From Bin5 sp965204705 (GTDB taxonomy: Bacteria > Chloroflexota > Anaerolineae > Caldilineales > Caldilineaceae): a stretch of 64,000 nt of DNA. Position 1 is the stretch's first letter; the number at the start of each line of letters is the position of its first letter. Where the stretch lies: positions 5,270,001-5,334,000 of the forward strand of contig OZ242006.1 in NCBI GenBank assembly GCA_965204705.1. Reading direction: 5' to 3'. Positions 1 to 7,831 of this stretch are shown piece by piece. The notes under the pieces are model-generated. The model did not search any database and was not told the origin of the DNA. It worked only from the letters and a program-made list of their open reading frames with translations. Position numbers and translations under genes: made by a program.

Positions 1-108
1 GGTGCGGCCGAGGGTGTGGAGGTGGTGTGGGCCGGTTGTGTGGACACGGCTGTGGCGCTTGCATTGGGCTCGGCGGCTTGGTGGAGAGCCCAATAGGGGG
101 CCGCGGGG

Positions 109-495
109 CTAGAGGTGGCTCTTGACGAAAGTTGCGACTTGCCCGGCTAGTTTTACTGCCTCCCAGGCCTCTTCTTCGTCGGGGTCTACGAAGTTTTCCA
201 TGGGGTACCGGACTGCTGCGCCGTACCTTGAAAGAATCCGTGCAGCTTCTTCCAACTCGGTGAAGGCCTGCTCGCCTTCCATGCAACGCTGCGTGAGATA
301 GACAAGATCGTGGACGTACATGAAGTCTATTTTTTGGGAGACGAGATAGCCTTTGAGGTACTTTTCTGCGCACTGCTGGCTGTGATAACAGGCCATCTCA
401 GGAATTGGACCTTCCGGATCCATAGCGCGACGAGCCATCTCCATGTCCATTTCTGCTTTCTCAAACCAGCCCTGTTCAGGGGGTCTTACGCTCAT
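109..495 (-). CDS. HEPN-domain protein (HepT-like toxin of a HEPN/MNT pair)
   Basis: A 128-residue, mostly helical protein of the HEPN family that pairs with minimal nucleotidyltransferases. The N-terminus (WFEKAEMDMEMARRAM) and the CYHSQQCAEKYLKGYL stretch (about residues 36-51) are typical of PF05168-type HEPN proteins. I do not see a clear Rx4-6H motif, so RNase activity is not assured. Its start overlaps the end of the upstream MNT gene by 20 bp on the same strand, which implies co-translation. By family knowledge the MNT partner neutralises HEPN toxins, often by nucleotide transfer. Which of the two is toxic here is inferred. Confidence 0.85.
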   Translation of the reverse strand: MSVRPPEQGWFEKAEMDMEMARRAMDPEGPIPEMACYHSQQCAEKYLKGYLVSQKIDFMYVHDLVYLTQRCMEGEQAFTELEEAARILSRYGAAVRYPMENFVDPDEEEAWEAVKLAGQVATFVKSHL

Positions 496-847
496 ACAGT
501 ACTACCCTGGACTCAAGAGCCGTATTGACAAAGGAGTAAGGATTCTCGCGTTGCTCTGCTAAGCTTTCGGGGGTACTGACAAGGACGTCGACGGGCAGAA
601 TGAAATGCTCCGCTATGGCAGCGCGGATGGGATTGTCCCGTTTGGGCCAGTTGTCGAGGGATTTGAGGACGACGAGGAGGTCGATGTCGCTGTGGGAGCC
701 GGCGTTGCCGCGGGCGTGGCTGCCGAAGAGGATGATCTGCTCCGGGTCGAATTTTTGGGCGATCAGCTGGGCAACGGCCTGAATTGTGGCCCTGTCGATA
801 GAGACTTTAGTCACTGGCGGGAAACCTCGTTGCGAATGTTCTGTCAT
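476..847 (-). CDS. MNT-domain nucleotidyltransferase, antitoxin partner of the HEPN gene
   Basis: A protein of about 123 residues with the minimal nucleotidyltransferase signature: GSHARG at residues 42-47 followed by SDIDLLVV, whose two metal-binding aspartates are at about 54 and 56. I chose the ATG at 847. An in-frame ATG at 880 would add 11 residues unlike the family. The gene runs into the HEPN gene with a 20-bp overlap, the standard order for MntA/HepT modules. In characterised systems MntA transfers AMP to the HEPN toxin. That is family knowledge and is not visible here. Confidence 0.85.
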   Translation of the reverse strand: MTEHSQRGFPPVTKVSIDRATIQAVAQLIAQKFDPEQIILFGSHARGNAGSHSDIDLLVVLKSLDNWPKRDNPIRAAIAEHFILPVDVLVSTPESLAEQRENPYSFVNTALESRVVLYERKTP

Positions 848-915
848 GCACTTGACTGATCGATCAGGAGTCAAGTGCATTCTAGCGGATTTCGTTTCTG
901 GGGCGAAGTTGTCCC

Positions 916-1143
916 TCAGACGGCCACATCGGTGCCGGTGTCGCGGGCGGCGAGGGCGTTGTCGTAGGCGAGGACCATCCTTTTGGTGCGGTAGTTGCCT
1001 AAGGCGGCTTTGTCGATGAGGGCTTGCGCGTGGGCGCGGAAGGCGTTGAAGTCTGCGGGTTGGGACAGGGATTCCTGCCAGGCGTGGGTGTGGAGGATGA
1101 CTTCCTCAAGAAAGTAGCTGGTGAAGAGTTGACCGGGCGTGGT
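916..1143 (-). pseudogene. C-terminal fragment of an unidentified protein
   Basis: An open minus-strand frame of about 75 codons with no good start codon (it opens after a stop at 1144-1146) and a stop at 916-918. It reads as convincing protein (GQLFTSYFLEEVILHTHAWQ and later GNYRTKRMVLAYDNALAARD) with normal codon use. It is therefore probably the remaining C-terminal part of a longer gene. I do not recognise the family. Confidence 0.35.
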
Positions 1144-1314
1144 TCAGGGTGTGGGGGGTGGGTTGGGATTTGGCTGGGTGGATTCTCCGTCCGTAGGGGC
1201 TGAATTGGCTAGTGGAGGAGGGGGGATTCGGGTGACGCGGGTATGGAAATTACACAGTGAGTGTGTAATTCTGTAGGTACTGGTGTTTTCGCAGTAAGGG
1301 AAATGACGGCAGGA

Positions 1315-1336
1315 GGGCACCCACAAGGGGTGCCCC
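1315..1336. repeat. REP-like palindrome, copy 1
   Basis: An inverted repeat with GGGCACC and GGGTGCCC arms around a CACAAG-type centre, followed by CCTACG. A close relative sits at 9875-9895 (arms GGGCAGG and CCTGCCC, same ACAAG centre, same CCTAC tail). The shared centre and tail with changed but still paired arms point to a dispersed intergenic palindrome family. Confidence 0.5.
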
Positions 1337-1620
1337 TACGTGGTCTTTCGATGGAGGGAGAGGACGCTAAGGAACGCGAAGAACGGCAACTTCCTTTTAT
1401 GCACGAAGAGCGCTGTCTGAACTGCAGTTTGGGGGGATTTTTGAGATGGGCTGTGATTGCCGGTCCGGCACTGTTCAGGGTTGGCGACTGGCGGATACTG
1501 TGCGGTTGCGAGAGACCCGAGCGGGGGTGGCAGTCACGCGGGGGCGAGAGGGCTGTGTGCCGGGGCGGGTTGTCCAGTTATGGCAGAACTGTTTTGACGG
1601 GGCTGTCTGAGCTTGCAATA

Positions 1621-1880
1621 ATGGAGAAAACTGAGGGGGGAGAGTGTGTGAGGGGGGTGCAGTGGGTGACGTATTCCAGTCAGGCTGCGCCGGCGCTGCT
1701 GTCGGCGATGCGGGAGATTGCGCGCGGAGAGGGGCGACGGTTTGAGGCGGTAGTGGAAGAGGCGATGGAGGCGTATATGGCGAACCGGAACCGGGAGAGG
1801 GCCCGGCCCGAGGCAGTGGCGCACTTATCCGGGCCAGTGTGGAGCGAAACCGAAGGCTGATGGCGCTGCTGGCCGAATGA
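1621..1880 (+). pseudogene. Frameshifted small antitoxin-like (ribbon-helix-helix type) gene
   Basis: From the ATG at 1621 the frame reads a plausible small DNA-binding antitoxin: a beta-like start (VQWVTYSSQA), then two helices (ALLSAMREIARGEGRRFEAV and VVEEAMEAYMANRN). Near 1822 the sensible sequence moves to another frame, which gives IRASVERNRRLMALLAE and a stop at 1878-1880. The original frame ends at 1860. One indel would restore a protein of about 86 residues. The family is inferred from the helix pattern only. The next 130 bases (1881-2012) hold no gene I can support, so any partner toxin is lost. Confidence 0.45.
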
Positions 1881-2012
1881 GTTGGGTCTTTCCAAAGAGT
1901 GGCGAAACAGATGCCATGCACTATTTGTTGATTCAAAAGGTTGGCGACGGGCCGGATGATGGCGGCACGGAACTGATCACCAAGTAGATAACTGATCTGC
2001 AAGGCTAATGGG

Positions 2013-4034
2013 ATGAATATGACAACCCGGCAAGGCGACCATTCGCACGCGAATCAGCGTGCGTTCGCGTTGGACGACGGCACCGGACTGCGCGTGGTTA
2101 ACGCCAGATTTGTAGACGAGCAGAAGTTTGACTGGGCGCTGTTCAGCGGCTTTGAGGCGTGTCGGATACTGACTTACTCCTCAAGCGCCGATGCCATCAT
2201 CAGGATGCTGGACGACTATTCATTCCAAAAATTTGAATGTGTCTTTGGATATGAAGGCACGCTGCGCGAGTTCAAGAATATCCTCGCTTTCCAGAAGGTG
2301 GTCGTCGGGGATATGCGGGCTGCCATCATGGGTCTCAAAGATGAACGGCACATTCGGATTCTGGAGGAGGTTCACGCGGGACTGGCCCATTTCCGCGTCC
2401 TGAGAAAATCGATCGCGCATGCCAAACTGTACCTGCTATCGAATCGTGATGGCCGGACGCGCGTTATTGTTGGATCTGCCAACCTTTCCGAGCGGGCTTT
2501 CTCCGGGACCCAGCCGGAGACCCTGGTTGTCTTCAACGATGACAAGGCGGCGTGGGAGCATTACAACCGAATGTACAATGAGGTCAGGAATTCGGCTTCG
2601 GACGAAATCCAGTTGCCGCAGGAGCGGATAATCAAGGCCGAGATCGAAGTATCCGATACGCCGGTCTTGTCTGACGCGTCGGGCACCGTGGTCATTGAAA
2701 CATCCCCTGCCGCGGAGGCCCGGGGATCCGCGCCGGTCCAGATAGAACGAGTCGAGAAGGTCGCCGCGGTACTGGCTCCCCGCATGTCCGGAGCAACGCC
2801 GCCCGTGCGGCGGGGCAGACAGACGATCACACCCGAAATTAAACGAGAGATTAGCCGCGTACGACTGGTCAAGTCGGCCGACCAGGCGGACAGCCGCTAT
2901 CTCTCCATCGACAGAACGAACCGGTCAGCAGTACTGTCGGGTGAACCGTTCCCCCTGGAATTTGAAGAGAGAGCGGTCAGGAAAGACGCGGAGATACTGT
3001 CGGAATACTTCAGGAGTTACGAGGGAGCGTTCGAAGGCGATGTTGCCGGCCTCCAGCGCGACTACTTTACCTTGATGTCGTGGCTCTATTTCTCACCGTT
3101 TCTGTGTGACATGCGTTCCCTGGCCCTGTTGCAGGACAGCGACGTCATACGTTATCCATCATTTGCCATCGTTTTTGGCAAGTCCAACTGCGGCAAGACC
3201 AGCCTGGTCGATACGCTGATGACGTCCATGTTTGGCCGTGCCACTACACTTGACAAGCGTAGCTTTACGACTGCTCAGCTGCGAGGTTTGCAGCACAGTT
3301 ACAGACGTTTTCCGGTTATCTTCGATGATGTCGGACGGCGCGCCTTCAACAGTCACGGCAGAGAGATGATCAAGGACGAACTGCAGCCGGAAGTTGCCGA
3401 ATACCCGGGTTTCGTTCTGTCGATGAATGCGGAGCCACAGTCATTTCCTGACGAAGTGGTAAAACGCAGTATGATGGTTTATACGACAACCGCATTGCCC
3501 GCCCACGACGAAGGATTACGCCAGAAGCTGCAGGGCCGCATTCAGGAGATGCGGCGCGGCCTGACCGGCCACCTGTACCGGCGGTACCTGTTCGAAATCA
3601 TCGACCAGCTCAATGAGGACCGGCTTCCTGAGGACTGGCTGGTTTTGTCATCAGGTACTCTCAGCCGTCTGATCTCGGAGTCCACCAGCGGAAGGCCGCC
3701 AGCCTGGTGCCAAGGGGTAACCTGGCTTGGATATGCAGAGAAGCGCTATGACCGGGTGAAGGCCCGCCTGCTGGGTCTTCTCCGAGAGTCGGCCTACGCC
3801 GGGAGTGAAGGCGAAGCTTCATCCGGGTGGACGGTTGACAACGACAAGGTCATCGTCTGGGAGCCGCGAGATGTGTTTGGCCGACGGGGCTTTGATTGGG
3901 AGGATGTGCCCTCCACTCTGATCGACGAAGATGCCAGCAGCGGCAGCCGCACCGTGCTGCACCGGGCCAACCTGGAGCAGTTCCTGGGGACACGGTTGGG
4001 GCCGGCTCGTTCGTGGTGGATGTTTTGGAGTTAA
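2013..4034 (+). CDS. Phospholipase D-like nuclease fused to a P-loop ATPase
   Basis: A 673-residue protein with two recognisable parts. The N-terminal part has a PLD/HKD-type site: HAK at 136-138 and GSANLSE at about 154-160, with an N-terminal stretch (FDWALFSGFEACRILTYSSS) like PLD-type restriction nucleases. The C-terminal part has a Walker A, GKSNCGKT, at 389-396 and a Walker B, VIFDDVG, at about 435-441. LSMNAEPQSFPDEVVKRSM follows, resembling the sensor region of AAA+/SF3-helicase-like ATPases. The linker at about 210-290 is low in pattern. It stands alone between a broken antitoxin and a lipoprotein gene. A nucleic-acid-targeting defence role is inference; both enzyme signatures are directly visible. 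Confidence 0.7.
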   Translation: MNMTTRQGDHSHANQRAFALDDGTGLRVVNARFVDEQKFDWALFSGFEACRILTYSSSADAIIRMLDDYSFQKFECVFGYEGTLREFKNILAFQKVVVGDMRAAIMGLKDERHIRILEEVHAGLAHFRVLRKSIAHAKLYLLSNRDGRTRVIVGSANLSERAFSGTQPETLVVFNDDKAAWEHYNRMYNEVRNSASDEIQLPQERIIKAEIEVSDTPVLSDASGTVVIETSPAAEARGSAPVQIERVEKVAAVLAPRMSGATPPVRRGRQTITPEIKREISRVRLVKSADQADSRYLSIDRTNRSAVLSGEPFPLEFEERAVRKDAEILSEYFRSYEGAFEGDVAGLQRDYFTLMSWLYFSPFLCDMRSLALLQDSDVIRYPSFAIVFGKSNCGKTSLVDTLMTSMFGRATTLDKRSFTTAQLRGLQHSYRRFPVIFDDVGRRAFNSHGREMIKDELQPEVAEYPGFVLSMNAEPQSFPDEVVKRSMMVYTTTALPAHDEGLRQKLQGRIQEMRRGLTGHLYRRYLFEIIDQLNEDRLPEDWLVLSSGTLSRLISESTSGRPPAWCQGVTWLGYAEKRYDRVKARLLGLLRESAYAGSEGEASSGWTVDNDKVIVWEPRDVFGRRGFDWEDVPSTLIDEDASSGSRTVLHRANLEQFLGTRLGPARSWWMFWS

Positions 4035-4079
4035 GGTCATTTTCAGGGGAAACCCACACTTTGCGAAGGAGTATTCGGA

Positions 4080-5324
4080 ATGAGAATTCACTACCGATTA
4101 CGTCATGCGCTGCTGCGATGGCTGGCGCTGGTGATGCCGATTCTGTTGGGCGGCGCTTGTGTGCCGGTGAGTCCGCTGGGGACGGTGGTTGTGGGGCCGG
4201 GGGAGGAGATTCAACTACGGTCGATGGAGGCGTTGACGGGGCTTGGGGAGCTGGGTATTCCGCGGCAGCGGGCGGCGGCGATGGCGATTGCCGATTACGG
4301 GCCGATTAAGGGACATAGGGTGAGCATGGGCGCGGGGCTGGATACGCAGTGTACGGCGGAAGGGGGCGCGGCGGCGGCTGAGACGGTGGTGGGCGACCGG
4401 CGCGTGGTGGGCGTAGTTGGGACGTCATGTTCGGTGGCGGCGGTGGCGGCAGCGCCCATTGTGAGCGAGGCGGGGCTGGCAATGATCTCTTCTTCGAACA
4501 GCGCGCCTTCGCTGACGTCGGACCTGCGGGGTACCGCGGGGGCCGACTACCATGCGGGCTTCTACCGGGTGTCGAGCAACGATCTGCACCAGGCGCAGGC
4601 GGTGGCGGAGTTTGCTTACGGTGAGCTGGGTCTGCGCAGGATGGCGACGATGCATGACGGCGACCCGTTTACGTCGGGACTCTCGACCGCGTTCGTGGAC
4701 GCATTCGAGGCGCTGGGCGGCACGGTGACGGCTGTGGCGTTGGTGAGCAAGGGGGAGACGGAGATGGCGCCGGTGTTGACCGGCATTGCCGCGGATGGCC
4801 CGGAGGGCATCTTTTTCATTCTGTTCCCGGAGGAGGCGGGTCATGTGGTCCGCCAGGCCGGCGAGATGGCGGGGCTTGAAGGGGCGGCGCTGATCACGGG
4901 CGTGTCGCTGATGTTTACGGAGCTGGACGCGGTGGACGTGTATCTGTCGGGGCTGGAGTTCAGTTTTGAGGGGAATGTGAACGCGGCGACGGGCAGGAGC
5001 GCGGATGAGGTGTACGCGGCGTACCAGGAGCGGTACGGCAGCGGCGCGAATCCGGCGTATGTGGCGCTGGCCTATGATGCGACGGTTGTGCTGTTGCGGG
5101 CGGTCGAGGCGGCGTCGGTGGCGGTCGGCGAGACGCTGTATATTGACCGGGCGGGGGTGCGGGAGGCGCTGACGGATACGGCGGACTTTGATGGACTTAT
5201 CGGTACGATCTCGTGTGACGGTTTCGGTGATTGCGGGACTGGGCGGATCCATATTTCGCATTATACGGACCCGTCGGAGAATGATGTGGCGGCGTTGCCG
5301 GTGGTGTACCGGTATGAGCCATGA
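4080..5324 (+). CDS. LivJ-like substrate-binding lipoprotein, paralogue 1
   Basis: A 414-residue protein of the type I periplasmic-binding fold (branched-chain amino-acid receptor class). It has a signal peptide ending in a lipobox (LLGGAC, Cys about residue 24), then VVVGPGEEIQLRSMEAL, the GVVGTSCSVAAVAAAPIVSEAG loop region and SAPSLTSDLRG. The C-terminus carries the ISCDGFGDCGTG motif shared by all four paralogues. The start has a good ribosome-binding site (GAAGGAG before the ATG). It should be membrane-anchored outside the cell and bind a small ligand, which is unknown. No permease or ATPase gene is adjacent. It is the first of a tandem pair with the gene at 5432. Confidence 0.9.
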   Translation: MRIHYRLRHALLRWLALVMPILLGGACVPVSPLGTVVVGPGEEIQLRSMEALTGLGELGIPRQRAAAMAIADYGPIKGHRVSMGAGLDTQCTAEGGAAAAETVVGDRRVVGVVGTSCSVAAVAAAPIVSEAGLAMISSSNSAPSLTSDLRGTAGADYHAGFYRVSSNDLHQAQAVAEFAYGELGLRRMATMHDGDPFTSGLSTAFVDAFEALGGTVTAVALVSKGETEMAPVLTGIAADGPEGIFFILFPEEAGHVVRQAGEMAGLEGAALITGVSLMFTELDAVDVYLSGLEFSFEGNVNAATGRSADEVYAAYQERYGSGANPAYVALAYDATVVLLRAVEAASVAVGETLYIDRAGVREALTDTADFDGLIGTISCDGFGDCGTGRIHISHYTDPSENDVAALPVVYRYEP

Positions 5325-5431
5325 GGGCAGTTTTGAGTAGTCAGTTTTTAGTTTTTAGTGAACACGAGGGCGGTCATAGGGGTTGCCCGTACGGGGGATC
5401 GAAGGCAGGGCGGAGTGAGGAGCAGGCGTCG

Positions 5432-6676
5432 ATGAAGAGTACAAGGACAGGGAGTGCTGCGCGGCTGGGCTGGATGGCAGTTGTTTTGGCGATGTTGGCG
5501 GGTGGGGCTTGTGTGCCGGTGAGTCCGCTGGGGACGGTGGTGGTGGGGCCGGGGGAGGATATACAGATCCGGTCGATGGAGGCGCTGACGTCCACTGGCA
5601 AACGGGGGATTCCGAGGCAGCGGGCGGTGGCGCTGGCTGTGGCGGATTATGGGCCGATTAAGGGGCACAGGGTGACGATGGGCGCGGGCATGGATACGCT
5701 GTGCACTGCGAAAGGGGGCGCGGCGGCGGCGGATACGGTGGTGGGCGACCGGCGGGTGGTCGGTGTCATCGGGACTTCGTGCTCGGTGGGGGCGGTCGGG
5801 GCGGCGCCGGTCCTGAGCGAGGCGGGGCTGGCAGTAGTTTCGGCTTCGAATACGGCGCCGTCGCTGACGTCGGATCTGCGGGGCAATGCGGGCGTGCATA
5901 ACCATGCCGGCTATTACCGGACGGCGAGCAATGATCTGTACCAGGGGCAGGCGGTGGCGGAGTTCGCTTACGGTGTGCTCGGGTTGCGCAGGATGGCGAC
6001 GATCGATGACGGCGATCCGTACACGACGGGTTTTACGGGCGCGTTTACGGCGGCTTTCGAGGCGCTGGGCGGCGCGGTGGTTGCGGCGGCGGAGATCAGC
6101 CGGGGGGACGGCGATATGATGCCGGTGCTCAGCCGGATTGCGGAAGAGAACCCGGAAGGGCTGTTCTTTCCGGTTTTTCCGGGGGAAGGGGCGTATATCG
6201 CGAGGCAGGCCGGCCAGGTGGAGGGGCTGGCGGAGCTGGTGCTGATCGGGAGCGATTCGCTGCTGCTGGCGGCGCCGGAGGTGGTGGGTTTTTATGTTGT
6301 GGCGCCTGAGCTGCGTTTCGAGGGCAATGTGAACGAGGCGACGGGCAAGAGCGGGGAGCAGGTGGTGGCGGATTACGCGGCGCGGTACGGGGAGGCGCCG
6401 ACGACGGCATCGTTCGTGCATGCGTATGATGCGACGACGCTGCTGCTGCGGGCGATCGAGGCGGTGGCGGTGGCGGATGGGGAGACGCTTTATATTGACC
6501 GGGCGCGGTTGCGGGAGGCGTTGAGCGGGACGAGGGGGTTTGCGGGGTTGATTGGGGAGATCTCTTGTGATGGGTTTGGGGATTGTGGTACGGGGCGGGC
6601 GTATGTTGTGCAGCATACGGATGCGGCGGTGACGGAGATTACTGCGTTGCCGGTTGTATTTTACTATTCGCCTTGA
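5432..6676 (+). CDS. LivJ-like substrate-binding lipoprotein, paralogue 2
   Basis: A 414-residue paralogue of the preceding gene, with the same lipobox (LAGGAC), the same ADYGPIKGH block and the same C-terminal ISCDGFGDCGTG. The start at ATG 5432 puts the signal peptide in register with paralogue 1. An upstream in-frame extension to 5321 reads through a low-complexity intergenic repeat and is unlikely. Differences from paralogue 1 concentrate in the second half around 250-330, where ligand-contacting loops would lie, so the two may bind different ligands. About 330 bp of non-coding repeat follows. Confidence 0.88.
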   Translation: MKSTRTGSAARLGWMAVVLAMLAGGACVPVSPLGTVVVGPGEDIQIRSMEALTSTGKRGIPRQRAVALAVADYGPIKGHRVTMGAGMDTLCTAKGGAAAADTVVGDRRVVGVIGTSCSVGAVGAAPVLSEAGLAVVSASNTAPSLTSDLRGNAGVHNHAGYYRTASNDLYQGQAVAEFAYGVLGLRRMATIDDGDPYTTGFTGAFTAAFEALGGAVVAAAEISRGDGDMMPVLSRIAEENPEGLFFPVFPGEGAYIARQAGQVEGLAELVLIGSDSLLLAAPEVVGFYVVAPELRFEGNVNEATGKSGEQVVADYAARYGEAPTTASFVHAYDATTLLLRAIEAVAVADGETLYIDRARLREALSGTRGFAGLIGEISCDGFGDCGTGRAYVVQHTDAAVTEITALPVVFYYSP

Positions 6677-6730
6677 CGGGGCGAGTCGTGAGTTCTTAGT
6701 GACTTTATGCGTACGCGATAGGTCGCCACG

Positions 6731-6910
6731 AAGAACATCTTTTTCATCCACGAAGGGCCGCTAAGGGCCACGAAGGACCGCGAAGAACATCTTTTTCATC
6801 CACGAAGGGCCGCTAAGGGCCACGAAGGACCGCGAAGAACACCTCTTTTGGTCCACGAAGGGCCGCTAAGGGCCACGAAGGACCGCGAAGAACACTTTTT
6901 TGATCCGCGA
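6731..6910. repeat. Tandem 52-bp repeat, about 3.3 copies
   Basis: The unit contains CCACGAAGGGCCGCTAAGGG then CCACGAAGGACCGCGAAGAA, with starts near 6731, 6783, 6835 and 6888. The first copies are nearly identical and the last is degraded. Diverged relatives occur at 12430-12600 and more weakly near 1365-1415. This is a non-coding, dispersed repeat type, each unit itself made of two CACGAAG-type half units. Confidence 0.8.
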
Positions 6911-7008
6911 ATGACATCTTTTGTTGCCATTCATAGGTAAGGCAGGTAGTCTGTCGACGAAGTTTCACTGGGAGAAGCTTTTTTTTGGATAGAACGGAAG
7001 GGATGGGG

Positions 7009-7386
7009 ATGACGGAACTGATTATGAAGGATGAAGCCTATGCCGTTGTCGGGGCGGCGATTGAGGTGCATCGTGCGCTTGGGCCAGGCTTTCTCGAAAA
7101 AGTCTATCAGGAAGCAATGCAGTTAGAATTGAGCGCTCGAAGAATTCCTTTTGAGGCGGAAAAACCTATCGAGATCGAATACAAGGGGCAAAGCCTTAAC
7201 CAGAGATATTATGCCAACCTGGTTTGCTTTGAGGAGATAATCGTTGAGATGAAGGCCCTCAAACAACTCTCTGGCGAGGAGGAAGCCCAGATACTCAACT
7301 ATCTGAGGGCGACGGGGGCCAAAGTCGGGCTTCTCATCAACTTCGGCAGCCATGGCAAGCTGGAGCATAGGCGATTTGTCAGATAA
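7009..7386 (+). CDS. GxxExxY family protein
   Basis: About 125 residues with the family hallmark GFLEKVYQEAM (G..E..Y), the upstream MKDEAYAVVGAAIEVHRALG, and a C-terminal LRATGAKVGLLINFG. The start at 7009 is chosen because GGAAGG lies 7 nt upstream; the earlier ATG at 7003 is too close to it. The family is widespread in Chloroflexota, Bacteroidota and Planctomycetota. Its fold resembles PD-(D/E)xK nucleases, but no function is established. The gene appears monocistronic. Confidence 0.88.
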   Translation: MTELIMKDEAYAVVGAAIEVHRALGPGFLEKVYQEAMQLELSARRIPFEAEKPIEIEYKGQSLNQRYYANLVCFEEIIVEMKALKQLSGEEEAQILNYLRATGAKVGLLINFGSHGKLEHRRFVR

Positions 7387-7831
7387 CGTAGTTCATCCAC
7401 GAACTCATCCGAAGAAAGCACTATGTGGAGCGACCAGATCACAGATTGAAAAAGCTCAGTTCAGACGGACGTAAACGAGCCTTGGTGACTCCACCCGTTG
7501 ATACACCGAATGAGGGAAGAACAGGGCTGTTGTGGCACGATTCAGGCTGATTTGAGACGTCTGCGGTTGACGCTGCCGGCTTGCGACGACGATGACGGAT
7601 GGCTACGGCGCGGGCTTTAGAGGGGGGCGTTGCGGGGGGTGTCCCCCCGCACAAGGGAGGGCCGAAGGCCCGACCGCCCAAAGGCGAGGAGGGAGTGAAG
7701 AGGAGTGAGGAGAGAGAACTGGCTGGCTGGACTCATTCAGGGTTGGGAATTGGCTGTGGCGAATTGGTTACCTCGTCTTTGGAGAAGCCGAGTCTGAGGG
7801 GTGGTCTGGTCTCGTTGGGGGCTGCAGTTGG
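7387..7831. other. Intergenic stretch with no supported gene
   Basis: This region separates convergent genes. It contains a GC-rich, partly self-complementary segment (about 7620-7690, with runs such as GGGGTGTCCCCCC) that resembles dispersed intergenic repeats. Open frames on both strands have compositions unlike protein. I see no tRNA and no clear terminator with a T-run. Confidence 0.4.

Noticed and set aside
4425..6751. Long minus-strand open frames antisense to the lipoprotein genes
   Set aside because: They are Arg/His/Pro-rich shadows of GC-rich coding sequence on the other strand, with no family resemblance.
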